Shown piece after piece: positions 22,232-33,799 of a stretch of DNA of 64,000 nucleotides; position 1 is the first letter of the stretch, and every line of letters starts with the position of its first letter. Source of the stretch: Lactarius indigo (Eukaryota; Basidiomycota; Agaricomycetes; Russulales; Russulaceae); the NCBI GenBank assembly GCA_025766275.1, contig JAFKAC010000017.1:310001-374000 (forward strand), read 5' to 3'. The notes below the pieces were generated by a model. It did not search any database, was not told the DNA's origin, and saw only the letters and a program-made list of their open reading frames with translations. The translations under genes and the position numbers were made by a program.

Positions 22232-22518
22232 CAGCGGTTTTCATAACGATAGATACCTTCCATTTTGGATACACAGGCGGACTCCCAAAACTCCAGAGCG
22301 GGGTTCATACTTAAGTCGAGGGAAAACTCTTCGGAAATTGGGTTATCATGCAGTATTGGGGTTATGGAATCAGTTGTCAGCTTTTGCTGGCGTCGCAACA
22401 GATTTACTTTTTAATTAATATAATTATTTTTATAGTAAGAAAACTCGGCACGGTTGCCGAGGAACCCCACTGTGTGTGAAAATTTGTCGCAAGGTATCTA
22501 TCGTTATGAAAACCGCTG
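22232..22518 (-). mobile_element. MITE derived from the Tc1/mariner element at 44314-46122
   Basis: A 287-bp element is flanked by TA on both sides. It has perfect inverted ends: TACAGCGGTTTTCATAACGATAG... from 22230 and its reverse complement ending at 22520, about 31 bp. Its left interior, reverse-complemented, aligns with 45975-46090 of the transposon (shared GATAACCCAATT, GAACCCCGCTC). Its right interior aligns with 44314-44450 (CTCGGCAACCGTGCCGAGTTTTCTT against CTCGGTGACCATGCCGAATTTTCTT). The whole transposase is missing. It would depend on transposase supplied in trans. Confidence 0.88.
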
Positions 22519-23340
22519 TAATTTTCCCTGTTTTCTTAATTTTCGGACTGTGCTGCCCTTTATTTATTTGCCTCTTTCTTGGACATTTGAGACCGCTTGA
22601 CTTAGTCGTGGGTGTCACCTGTTCGTGACGGCAGCAGAACTACTGTGCAGTAATTGATGTCCCGCCGTCAGCTGCATTTATGGTCAACCTCGGGAACCAC
22701 GCCTTGCGTCACAGTTCCCGACTCCTCCCCTTTTCGAGGTAGTAAGGACTCGTCCAAGATGTCCTTGTGTGCCCCACCAATCCTCGATGTTCGATTCCCG
22801 TAAAACATGTGTTCAAACTTCGCAGGCTTCGATCACGACGCCAATGGGCATTCGGCATTGCGTCCGAGTCTGAGAGCGCCAAGAGTGGTTCGATTTTATC
22901 TGGACTGGATCCGCCTTGGGATCCGCAGCAGTCTGGCTACGACTCCGAGTCGGAAACTTTGGTATTTCCCACGATGTTCGCAGACCCATCTTTACTTTAC
23001 TGACGACACGGTCATTTTTGGATTGAAGCGTGCCAAAAACTGGCTCCTTCAGTGCGTGTACCGTGCACCTCTAGTAGCAGGCGAGCATCCAATTAAGATT
23101 GTCGAGCATATCTTAGCATGGTGGGAACAGTACCCGGATGCGCAATTTGCACCACTTTTCTCACACGGAAGTCCTCATGACAAAACAGAAACCGCATACT
23201 GGGTATGATATGGGTTTTCGGGATCGGGACCTTGAGACTGGGGCGCACCTTTTCGCACCCGTCACGACACGTGACAGTTACGTGACGAGTGGGGAGATCC
23301 GTCGGAGACCATCGGCTGATAGGAACTTCTACGTGCGCCT

Positions 23341-23346
23341 TATATA
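23341..23346 (+). promoter_or_regulatory. TATA box of the alpha/beta-hydrolase gene
   Basis: TATATA in CGCCTTATATACCC lies 45 bp upstream of the ATG. The duplicated locus keeps CGCCTTATATAGTACC in the same relative place (near 38070). Confidence 0.6.
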
Positions 23347-23385
23347 CCCGCCGAACGGAGACGACTTTGGGCGTCCTTTCAGACC

Positions 23386-24652
23386 ATGCAGAGTACACAG
23401 TGGAAAAGGTTAGGAGTCTTCGCTTTCCTCGATACAGGCCCTCCGCCCCTCCCCCAGAAAGACTATGTTACCCTTGTGATGGTACATGGACGAGGGGGCA
23501 CAGCAGGTCCGTTTCCTATTCCCACGGTTCTATCTTTGGGTTCCACCGTCTGCAGGTTTCTTCACCCGCTTCCTGCCTCTCGCGGGAAAGCTTGGGGCGC
23601 GCGTAGTCGCCATCAACAGACGTGATTATCCAGGCTCTGCGCCATTCAGCGAAGAAGACCGCGCCTTGCTCCTTTCGACTAAGCACGATACTCCAGCGGC
23701 TACTGAGAACACTTACCACTACATGAAAACTCGTGCCGGAGAACTTTATGACTTCCTTACCCAGCTCGTGAAATCAGGGGGGCTGCCTATCAATAGTATC
23801 GTCTTAGCCGGCTGGTCACTTGGCACGGTTTTTGTAAACTCATTCCTCGCATACGCCCCATCGTTTGACTCGGAGTCGTGGGGGCTAAGCCAGTACATCC
23901 GCAGAGTCATCGCGTACGGTGCGTCTCCCAATCTGATGAGGCCGAAGTGATAGGGAACTCATTCCTGACGTGAACGCAATCATCCCCAGATCCCCCATCC
24001 TCAGCAATGGGTTACCCTTCCCCAAAAGGATACTACTTCCCATTGAATGACCCATCCATCCCCTTAGAGAAAGGAATCAAGATTTTTCCGTTGTGGATCA
24101 CAGGCTATTATGCCCACGGTGATACCCTCGAGACGTTATCGCTTCGCGACGCGTTAGACGAACCCAGCCCCACGATTGCAAGGATGTCCCATGAAGAGCT
24201 TGTCTCAACGTTCCATGAACCTCCTACCTTACTCGATGGGTCAGATACGGTGATTCACAACAGCGGCTTTAATCGCGGCGTTTTCACCTGGCTTCGTGAA
24301 ACCGCACTGTTCGCGCCGCAACATGATGAAATCCCATGGCCAAATGTAGAATTCCGCTACTTCTGGTGCGACCGCTCCGTCTGGTTGATGCCATTGGGCG
24401 CCTGGTCGTTTAGCGCAGAGATAGAGCAGGCAAGGAAGGACGGGAAGCGTATTAGGAAACATTCTGTGGTGCGAATGCGAGGCGCCAATCACTGCGTGAG
24501 TATATTTTTCACTGACGCCCTTATGATTTCGCTTAAACACCATCTCTAAGGCACACTGGGATGAGCCAGAGCGAACACTAAGGCTACTGCTGTCCGACGA
24601 GCCGTCTGATATTGCTATTCAGGACAACATTCGGGATGTAGCGAAACTCTAG
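23386..24652 (+). CDS. Alpha/beta-hydrolase, 363 aa, four exons
   Basis: The model is join(23386..23506, 23556..23918, 23990..24495, 24551..24652). The frame stays open across introns of 49, 71 and 55 bp. The nucleophile elbow is GWSLG with Ser128. An oxyanion-hole-type motif, VHGRGGTAGFFTRFLPLAG, spans the first splice. The catalytic His is His329 in RGANHC just before the last intron. Thus the alpha/beta-hydrolase fold is clear, but the substrate is unknown. The last acceptor is AAG, weaker than the others. No signal peptide is evident. Confidence 0.88.
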
Positions 24653-27336
24653 TGAAAGAAGCGGAGGAGTTGAAATTGACAGGTATTCAACAAAAGTAAA
24701 CTGATCCTGTTTTACGGCTCAGGTTATCCCTCAGTTTGTTCATTTGAATAGTTGTCCCATATTGTGTGAGCACCGTAAGGCTCCAAAAAAGGACTAAGGA
24801 TGGTCAAATCGATTAACCTCAGCTTTGACGTTTTTCTGATTTATCAACCAAAATAAGGTGAATTGAATACAATGGATGTGCCATCACGGTAGCGCGTTTG
24901 TTCCTTTGGACCATATCAGCACTGTGGAAGTTAGGATCTGCGACACACTATGTTATCTTAGAGTTGATGCCCCATAAATAGCGCGGTATGCGTCATCACC
25001 CTACCATGGAATTCTTCGCCAGATCAGCACTCCACTGGAAGCCTTGACCAGATCGGACATATAGTATTCTACCCATTTGGTTTGCGGGTGGCGCAGGTCA
25101 CTCTCGCTCTCGATTGGAAAACCACTTCGGACGCCAGCTTCCGACATGACTATAATAAGAACCATTCAGTTGTCGCGGGGGTCTACAAATAATAAACGAG
25201 GCATGTCTCGCACAAGGCTCGGCATAGGGCGCATCATTCGGGCATCGTTACCCCTGGCCCAAGCACACTCGTCCTCATGTGTGATAGTCGCCTTGGCGAA
25301 TCCATGGATCCCGAAGCTTAATGGGGTCCAGGTCTGGTCGATGGAGAAAGAAACTGCACAGTATAACTGGAGGGAAGCATCTCGCATCACTGTTAATACG
25401 TTAATATTTGGAGAGAAGGAAATAGCGCGCTCTTGGACTCCGACGAGTTTATGTTGGATACTTATCGTGGCAACTCGCGGGCAAGCCCCCAACTACGTAA
25501 GGACAGAGCGGCCCGCCGGACTCACTTCCCGCCGTGCTCAGTCGTGGCTCTGCTCTATCCACACATTCATTAGATTGACTACGACGTAGCTGGATACTGC
25601 TTTACTGTCGGTGATCACCCCTCCAACGTGGATTAACTTGAACGCAATGGAGGGGTTGGCCTTCTCGGGGATTGCTCCGACGGACGCTCGCGGTATCGTG
25701 GACACTGGCAGTAACCCAGGATTTTGCACGGAAGCGTAAATAACTCACGTGCGCACACGTAAACACGAATGGAACGTGTGTGGCGGATTCTCACCTCTCT
25801 CGAACGCATACAGCGACACCTTTCTTCGTAACTACAGGAGACCCAATCACTACAGCATACGATTCATATGATTCCGCAGACTCTCACCTCACCCTGCACG
25901 CGCGGCAGTTGTCTTCCTGCACACTTCAACCACCTAGCATACCTAGACAGAGTCTGAACTCGTACCCTGAAATTTTACACGTTGTGACCTGCAGCCTCGG
26001 TGTAGCGGTATGACTTATCGCGACAACTAGACCAAGCGAAAGAGTAAGTGAACTGAACTAGTACACACTCAAGCCTAGCGTGGAGACAAGTCACGCGCCG
26101 AACGTACAGTCACAGTGGAGAGTAGACACACTTGGCACCTTTATGCAAGATGCTACGTCAGGTGATCACACTGTGGCACGCTGAGTGGAGAACCAAGAGG
26201 ACAAGTTAACATTGGAGAGGTAAGGGAAGTACAAAGGAAATACGCACCTGAGTGGAGAACCAAGAGGACAAGTTGGTTCCACTCAGGACGCTACATAAGG
26301 GTTTATATACTGTGCTGCGGCTGAGTTCGAATTACTACGGAACTTTGTTACTAAAGGTATGTGTAATAATAATGAGTCAGACGCTGACGCGTCGTGTCTA
26401 ATAATAGCGTTATCTATTGTGCTGACTGATGCACAGTCATTAACGCTGACAGAACAATGACGTGTCCTTATCTATGAGTCATAACCCTATGACAATGTAG
26501 TCTAGAACTATCTAGAATGTTCCCTGCTTATCGTCCAATGAGAAACTACTGTACTCATGAGGAAAGTGACCAAAAAGGGTAATATCCGGTAAGGAAGTTA
26601 CCATCTCAGGGTCACGTGCTTGTGGGTGCACATGTTGGCATCACGTGACTAACCATCTTATCATATCTAATGATAAGGACTCGGATGTTTGAGCGCAACG
26701 TTGGAGTCTCATATCTCCATCAAATAAATCCGTAAAAATACAGAAAAATAAGGTGAAAGTAGAGCGTCCGTGACACTCGGCTGTAGACTGAGGGTTGTAT
26801 AGGGCTATAGGCTCCAGGAAATACCCTCTGCATGTTGCTTGACCTTATAACGGGATCTCCGGTCCGCGCACTTGATTTGCTGTCTTCCCCCAATATATGC
26901 ACACTATGCGTTCTATACTCTTTCCACTTGCAAGTTTTCAACTGGCCTTCATAGTCCTGTTGCCAGTGGGGGCTGTGCCTACGCGCATATGTTAACTCAA
27001 TCCGCGTATCCTTGCGAATCAATTTGTTCGCAGTTTATATGAAATTATATCTGCAGCCTCAATGCAGCCTCCGCCTCCACTGGCAGCCTGTGTCTTCCTG
27101 AAGTGTGCTTCAAGTTTGTGGCCCTCAACCTACCGTTGTTCAAAGTGTGGACTTCTATAATTACATATGATTCTTCAGGTAAGTATATACGCTGTATTGT
27201 CTTGTGTTGTGAAAAGTGGACTCATGACGGATGTGTGTGTAGTTGCTCGAGTAATGTGAGGACCTTAGCTGTGAAAGTAGCTGTGGAAGGTGGTCAAAAC
27301 AATAACAGCATCCAAAAATGCACTGGAGCGTGTGGG
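24653..27336. other. Intergenic region, partly duplicated, with a 27-bp direct repeat
   Basis: The first kilobase is shared with 39400-40450 and contains no convincing ORF in conserved frame. Between about 26010 and 26700 the sequence looks LTR-like. CTGAGTGGAGAACCAAGAGG followed by ACAAGTT occurs twice (26181-26207, 26248-26274) and a TTTATATACTG motif lies near 26311. No paired copy or target duplication was found, so a solo LTR is only a possibility. Confidence 0.45.
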
Positions 27337-27344
27337 GTTGCGTG
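27337..27344. repeat. hAT target-site duplication (left)
   Basis: GTTGCGTG here and at 36428-36435 directly flank the two inverted ends. Eight base pairs is the expected length for the hAT superfamily. Confidence 0.95.
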
Positions 27345-27560
27345 TAGTGGTGTCAAAGTTCGGTTCAGTCCGGTTCTTTGCCCCTTGTGGCTAAACTCTG
27401 GACCGGACCGAGGGTCCGGTTTAGGATTTGGCCGAACCCCGAACCGGACCCCGGTCCAGGGTTCACAATGGTCCAGTGCCGGTTCGGGGAGGCTGTGAAC
27501 CCCGAACCGGACCTGAAGGGGAATTTTCGGTCCGGTTCTGGTTCAGGAGGCCGAACCAAA
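27345..27560. repeat. hAT left TIR and subterminal motif cluster
   Basis: After the 22-bp TIR, short GGTTCGG / CCGAACC and GGTCCGGTTC / GAACCGGACC motifs recur in both orientations over about 200 bp. Subterminal repeats of this kind bind transposase in known hAT elements. Confidence 0.75.
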
Positions 27561-27799
27561 CGCTAAATCGAGGTGTATAAATCATAGAAACAGTTATCGT
27601 GTATTCTACTACAGCACATGGTAAAGTCACTCAAAGCTGAAGCTCGAAGCCTCGAAATCCCATTCGTTGCATGCTCATACACGCGTGCCAACTCTTCTTG
27701 TACTCCAGTAGACCCCACTGGCCCTTGGCAACATGTGTTCGCACCTGAGCTAGGATATAAGCGTAAAGTTGAGCGCCAATGAAGGGGTCGGAAAGGGGG

Positions 27800-28015
27800 G
27801 ATCGATGTGATGGGGAGGTGGAAGAAGACGGCGGGGACAGGGCAGTGGGCGGTGAGGAAAGGAAGTAGAGAGGTGTTGGAGGTAGAGAAAAGTCGCTGGA
27901 ATGCCTGTGTGATACGCATTAGAAGGAAATCGCGAAAGATACGAGACATACCTTATTGCGGTCGGAAAGTGTGAGGGTGAGCGCCGATTAACAAGCAGGT
28001 GTGGAGTCACTGGAA
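27800..28015. repeat. Direct repeat inside the hAT element (copy 1)
   Basis: The segment ending TTGCGGTCGGAAAGTGTGAG...AGCAGGTGTGGA matches, in the same orientation, about 35930-36150 (TTGCGGTCGGAAAGTGTGAG...AGCAGGCGTGGA). Similarity is strongest in the last 75 bp. Confidence 0.65.
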
Positions 28016-28225
28016 TGCCACAAGTTCATATCGTGAACAAGGCCCTCAAGTTTCAGCGACGAGGCTGCAAGCGTGCTGAATTAAGCACGTACCTGGAACC
28101 CCTGGGGGCTGCGCCAGCGGGGTGAGCGGGGATGAGGAAGGAGGGGAGATATATATCCCAAGAAAGCCAGAGAGCGCTAGCAAGTAGATACCATAACGAG
28201 CAGGGTCGGTGACGAGTTGTTGGCA

Positions 28226-28406
28226 TTGACGTAGCACGCTGGTTGAAGCCGGAGTAAGACAGGGAGAGAGAAACTGAGAAGAACGCGGCGCACCTTCTGA
28301 CAAGCAGGCCGGTCATCAGCCGCCGAAGGTACATGCAATGACCAGGCCCCGCAGCACGGAGAATGGAGAGGAGTGTTCTGAGGCAGGACCCTTGACGACG
28401 GCCGAA
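28226..28406 (-). repeat. Inverted repeat flanking the hAT transposase (left copy)
   Basis: The reverse complement (CCGTCGTCAAGGGTCCTGCC TCAGAAC... to CTCCGGCTTCAACCAG) matches 32574-32760 on the + strand over about 170 bp, roughly 80% by eye. The two copies face outward around the transposase gene. Confidence 0.75.
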
Positions 28407-28639
28407 TGAGAGTGAGCGAGACGAGAAAAAAAGGGAGACGAGAAAAAAGGATGACAAGAGATGACGGCTAGTTGCGGGGCTTCAATCGGGCCGAAAAGAG
28501 AAATGAGACAAGTTGGCGACTCGGCGCTGATATCATGATATTTTCAGAGAAAACGAGCGGTGGAACATGAAACGGACCGTATGGACGAGTATGCTACGGA
28601 CTAAATATCATATTTATTCTATAGCTTTATTTTCTAATC

Positions 28640-31600
28640 TCACTGTAATGACTCCAAGATCGAGTCAACGTCAATTGGGTCGATCTCCGTGTCCCCAGCA
28701 TAGTCAACGTCCAATGATTGTACAAGGGCGTCGAAGTGTTCTGCTGCCTGTGTGACGGCAGAGATATGCCCGTTCCTGTAAGCGCTCTTGAGTATTTGAA
28801 GCCCCTCAAATATTTCCGGGGTCAGCGAGTTTCTTCGTGAGCAGCCGGTTATCCCCCCACTGCTAAATGCGCGTTCCGATGGTGTGGCGGATCCCTGGAT
28901 TGGGAGGTAATCCCGGGCGATCCTCTTCAGTGTGGGGTATTTTACATCGCTCTGGGTCTTTGTTTATATCCATTCGTTAAAAGTACGCCGGACAGAAATA
29001 AAAGAACTCACCCCCCACCATGAAACGACGTCGTCCACACTCTCAACCCCAGATTGTAGGTATTGCTTGAGTTCGTCTCGAGGATTGCCATCCGCCTTCT
29101 CTTTTTGTTGGAACAACTTGACGGCCTCCAGAAGGTACGAACCGCCGTAATGGGCCGATGGCTTAGGCGTGGGTGGCACGATGGTGTCTTCAGCACGCGT
29201 TGTAGTTTCCGAAGTAATATGATATTTGTCGAACTAACAAGGTAATATCGGTAAAAACAATTGGGTGTTAAAAAAAATCACGTACCACTTCCTCAAGCTC
29301 CTTCATAGCGGCGGCATGTTGTTCGTGATCCCATCGGACTCGGAAATATAGATCCTTGAGATTCGGATCGAGAACTGGCGTAGTCAGCTCAAAATCAAGA
29401 AAGAGCACAAACGCGAGAACTCACCGACACATATGAAATAAGTGACACGTGACCCTTCGACACGAGCATACCATTTGCGAAGATTTTTGAGTCCTTCGTT
29501 CAGCGCGTCCTTCAGCTCGCGGTATTGAATGTGATCGGCCATGGTTTCCCAATTTTTGATGAGAAACTCGAAAGTTGAGAGGACACACCAAACGGTCGGG
29601 GTGTGCTCTTTCGAGAACGTCTGCTGAGCGTCGGACAGCTCCTGGTGGAGCGTTAATAATAACAAGAAGGCAACAATTGGAAGAAAAAAACACACACTCT
29701 TATTGAATATTTGATTTTGGCGAGCCGTTCCCAGTCTTTCTGGGTCAACTGAAAGTCGGCGTAGCTCCGCTGCCCAGTCAAGCTTGGGACTTGGTCGTTC
29801 GCATCTGCGAGCAGAATGAATTGATCGATTCCCTGTAGGAAATAGGTGTCAGTGATTGAGATGATGAAAACATGACACGTACCAATCGTAGCTTGAGAAA
29901 CCGGTCGAGGAAGCTGTAGAGGGATCCCCAGCGAGTTCGGATCCACATGATAAGTTCCAAGGGCACAGTCCCAACTTGAATGCAGGTCTCTCTGAAGTAG
30001 GCTCTGGCCTGCGGCGATTTACGAATCTGCAGTGTAACGCACACACATTAGCGCAAACGCAAGTCCGATGTGGAAGGAACTTGCCTGTTTGACCAAGGCG
30101 ACTGCTTTTCCCAGTGAATTACCTGAGTCGAAGACTTCCTCGTCCTCGTCCTCGTCCTCATTGTCATTAGGATCCTCCGGGTCTGGCCCGGTGAAAGTGT
30201 TCCTATAAATGGTGTCAGAGCCCAGACCTGGCGCAACCTTCTGTATGAAGTGCTTCGCTGCGAGGTGGAGCGAGTGCTCCATGCACCTGAGAGTTCAATT
30301 AGAAAGCGTTCGGGAATACCTGGATGTACCAGGACTTACAACATATCATGTTCCGCGGCGCTCCATCCGTCTTCTGTAGCAGCAAGCTTGTTCTGGAGCA
30401 CGCGAATGGTTGTCCGATTAACGGCTGCCCCATCACTGGTAAACCAGCCGATCTATGCGGGTTCTGAGTGAGTTACAAGACGAGAGAGACAACGAAAGCG
30501 TCACCTTGCCATGAAGCCCGTAGCTGTCTAGCGTACGAGCCAGGATGTCGGCCATATTCTTACCCGTGTGCCTACCCTTGATTTCCTCGAATATGAGTTG
30601 TTCACGCCCGAGGCGCCACATGTGCGGTTGATCTGCTGGTGTGTCTATATAATGGGCTGTGACGGATAAATAAGGGTCGCCAGGTTCCGAGGTCCACGCG
30701 TCAAAAGTGAACGATATCTTGCCGGGGGCTCTCTTCATGTTCTCGCGCATTCTTCCCTGTGCGATGTGAACGCGTCTAAGTACCTCAGTGCGAATTGTGT
30801 TGCGGGAGGGTATGTCCTTCTCCAAAAGAGAAGGCCGACAGAACTTGAGGAGGCGGCGAAAAGCGCCGCGCTCGACCAACAAGAATGCCTGAAGGCAAAA
30901 GGAGATCAGATTATATGGCATCATAATGTCCGTAATCACTCACCTCGTCTTCGCAGACAATAAGTTCGATGATGTGGTCGAGTAAACCTGCGGTCGTAAA
31001 TGGAGGGACCTTTGGTTCGCGAGTGACCACACCATCTAAACTTGTCTGGGTGAGGCTACACGAAATGTGAACCGATCGTGTAGTGAATATAAGATAGCAG
31101 CGACGTACCTGCTGCTGCGTGATATGAACTGATCGTCAAGTGAATATAGGATAGCAGCGACGTACCTGCTGCTGCGTGAACTAGCAGGAAGGCGAGAGAG
31201 GGCGCGGGGATGTGGCTGGATGCCAAGCACTTTGCAGCGTTTGCGATACAGGTCCACATGATGCCTAAAAGGATCAGAAGATTGCGTGAATAGAGAGTAG
31301 TAATTTACCTTGCAATATGCATCCGCAAAGAGCTCGTGCTTCCTGTCAATATGCACGAGTTCCGGTTGATCGAGAGATCCTTCCTTCAAATAACTTCAGC
31401 GAAGGAAAACAGGAAAACGAAATAAAAATACTCACTCACAGATCGTGCACAAGTGTGCATCGGAGATCTTGCCTGTGACCGGGTGCTTATACTCCTTTTT
31501 TCGATTAAAGATAAGGCGGATGTCTGCCGTAGGGTTTTGTTTCGGTTTGAAGTTCAGGGCCTAACCGATCGATGAGAATATGTACAGAGATGTGAGTAGG

Positions 31601-32115
31601 GGACATACCTCATGGTCCGCATCTGCCATCGCCCTGATAGACTCGTAGTCGCCGGTGGACGCAAGGTTGCCCACATCTTGTGGCTCCATGGAAGCATCAC
31701 TGTCAGGCACATTGGACAGATCATTCACGTCGTGTGTTGGCACCACGGAACTGTCGTCGTCGTCGTCGCCGTCGTCGCCGTCGTATGATGAGGCATCGTC
31801 CATATCGACACTGATCTTGCGTGCGATGCGCCGATCTTCAGTAGACACACTCGGGGCCTTGCGTTTAGAACCTGGCTTGACACCTCTCGCCACTGCAGAA
31901 CCCAAAGATGCCTCGGCCTCGGCTGCCTCAAGAGCTCGCCGAGATGGGCAATGAGCACGTCCTGATCACCTAGCGCTGACAGCAGAACCACCCAAGCTCT
32001 GAGAAGGAAATGGGATCGACTCATCTGCGTCGAATGTCCAAGTCATCTCCGAGGCATCTTTCAAGGATCCATCGGGTCGGACGGCATGACCCAGATCTTC
32101 CGTGTTCGAGGACAT
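28640..32115 (-). CDS. hAT transposase, many exons, possible N-terminal stop
   Basis: Exons separated by short introns run from ATG near 32115 to the stop at 28640-28642. Landmarks in order are an acidic N-terminus and a BED-like zinc finger (LIFNRKKEYKHPVTG, HLCTIC). The first catalytic motif region is SFTFDAWTSEPGDPYLS. The second is GWFTSDGAAVNRTTI. The Cys/His motif is CMEHSLHLAAKHF, followed by the RW motif WIRTRWGSLYSF. The C-terminal dimerisation domain reads YPTLKRIARDYLPIQ and SATPSERAFSSGG. A TGA at 31966-31968 lies in the N-terminal frame, either removed in an intron or a nonsense mutation. Splice sites of at least ten introns look usable. Exact exon ends are not all resolved. Confidence 0.82.
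31071..31185. repeat. 57-bp tandem duplication in the hAT transposase gene
   Basis: TGAATATA(A/G)GATAGCAGCGACGTACCTGC recurs at 31084 and 31141. On the coding strand each copy contains an exon end and its GTACGT donor, giving two alternative donors 57 bp (19 codons) apart. Confidence 0.8.
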
Positions 32116-32573
32116 GGTCTGAAAGGTGAGTTGGTCGTCGTAGGGACATACCTGGTTTTTATCCTTTTTTCCCCCTCATATCTGTACGTTAATGTCGCAG
32201 AGGTGAAGACGTGAAGAGCCCTAGTGGTGAGGTGGTGAGAGGACAGCGCGTAATGGATCCAAAAAAAAGACAGAGGACAACCCGTCGGCCTGACACGTGA
32301 CTGGGCTTCCCAGATCTGCATTGAGTCATGTTTCGTCTATTTTTCCCATCACTCGCTTCGATTTTCAACAAGCTTTCTTTCCTTCCCCCACCATTGTCTC
32401 GCCTCTGGTTGCTCCTTCTCTCCTCGTCAGATGCCCAACCGCTCCGACGTTATCGGCTGTTCTCGACCACCTACACCATAGCCGACAATACCTCGGTCGA
32501 AACATCGTCAAGGGTCCCGCATCAAAACATTCCCCTCCATTCTGTCTTGCGGGCTGTCGTCAAGGGTCTCGCC

Positions 32574-32760
32574 TTCGGGCCGTCGTCAAGGGTCCTGCCT
32601 CAGAACATTCTCCTCCATCCCCTGTCCTGCAGGCCTTGTTATTGCATACACCTTTGTCGGCCGATGACCGCCTGTTTGTCTGGAAAAAGGTGCGCCACGA
32701 TCTTCTCATTTTCTCTCTTCCTCTCTCACTCCGACTTCAACTAGTGTCATGTCAACACTG
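32574..32760 (+). repeat. Inverted repeat flanking the hAT transposase (right copy)
   Basis: This is the partner of 28226-28406. Just upstream, shorter GTCAAGGGTC units recur at about 32508, 32559 and 32586. Confidence 0.75.
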
Positions 32761-32868
32761 TTTCATGGAACACACTGTAGTCGGCAAAAGGTTTGAATTC
32801 GCCTGTCGTACTATCTATGCACAGGGTTGGCCATTACTCTCTCCAGCCGCTCCTGTCGTTCTGTTCCT

Positions 32869-33541
32869 TTACGTGCGTGAGCGCTTCCAGTCCCCCTCCG
32901 GCAGCGGGGCGTTACTCATCATGGCGGCGACCCTCTTTCTAGGTTTGGTATGTTTTTGGGCTTCGTCGCTGTCAGGCTCGTCTTTATGGACGTCCCCTAA
33001 GACAAAACCGGTGTTGGTGCTGTCACCAGTGTTAGCCTGGCCTGAAGCCTGTATATCCGCTCTCCAGTTGGCCCGGGCGTTGGGCCCCTCCGGTACTAGT
33101 AGGGTGGTATTGCACCGCTTGAGGCCTTTAGTGCTGGATACGGCAGCAAGGGTGAAGTCCGAGTATTCGGTCTCATCGTCCGAGCATTCAGTCTCGTCGT
33201 CCGAGTCTTCGGCCTCATCGTCACCGCTCTGAGACTCGCCTGGACAGCTCGTGACACTGCCGTCCCCGAGGTCGCCCATCATGCCCGTGGTAGGTCTAGC
33301 TTCATAAGTCATTTTACGCTAGTAGGCCGATTACTCGCACTTACTCTGTGTCAGGTTCGGTTTCGCCAGTATCCAAGACCCTGAAAGATTTCATGTACAT
33401 TGAAACGCTGCTCAGGCTGGGAAGTTGAATCCCCGCCGCTGATCTTGTTGCTGACTTAGGACCTCCCTCAGTTGTTGCAATCTGCGCAATGGCCACCTGA
33501 CGCTTGGCGTCGGCATCTGATAGATGTTTCCCAACAGGCAT
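32869..33541 (-). CDS. Unrecognised second gene inside the hAT element
   Basis: I do not recognise this protein. The model is exon 33347-33541 (ATG at 33541), a GT-AG intron of about 49 bp (GTAAGT donor, GCTAG acceptor) and an exon from about 33297 to the TAA at 32869-32871, giving roughly 207 residues. The N-terminal part is polar (MPVGKHLSDADAKRQVAIAQ). The second exon carries an acidic repeat (EDSDDETECSDDETEYSD) and ends with basic residues (WKRSRT). There may be an upstream exon, because the ATG follows a pyrimidine-rich stretch. It has the same orientation as the transposase and is inside the TIRs, so it could be an accessory transposition factor, a captured host gene or a relic. Confidence 0.45.
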
Positions 33542-33799
33542 GCCGGAGGAGACTCGGGGAGGTTGAAAGATGCGTGGCGTAGGGAAAAGAAAAAAAAAAA
33601 CAAAGGTACGTCTGTTTCCACCGTCGATAATTCGATTTTCTTATGATACCGCTCGCAATCCCGTGTGTCACGTCCGTGTGTCGCACAATTGAGTCGGAAG
33701 CACCATGACTCCCGGTGTTTCGATTCTTTATGCAACCATCGAAGACACCGGACAGATGTTTGCCTCGGCAGCCTCACACCCCCTTTACGTCCTTACAGA

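Larger units (their letters stand above)
22740..25760. repeat. Segmental duplication block A (hydrolase locus)
   Basis: Promoter, hydrolase gene and about 1.1 kb of downstream sequence recur in diverged form at 37490-40450. A partial copy of the downstream part (CTCTCAATTG...CAGTTGTCGCGAGGGTCTGCAAAT) also occurs at 36990-37110. Boundaries are approximate. Confidence 0.75.

Noticed and set aside
32297..33232. 311-codon + strand ORF in the hAT element
   Set aside because: It covers repeated GTCAAGGGTC units and lies opposite the spliced minus-strand gene. Composition does not look like a protein.
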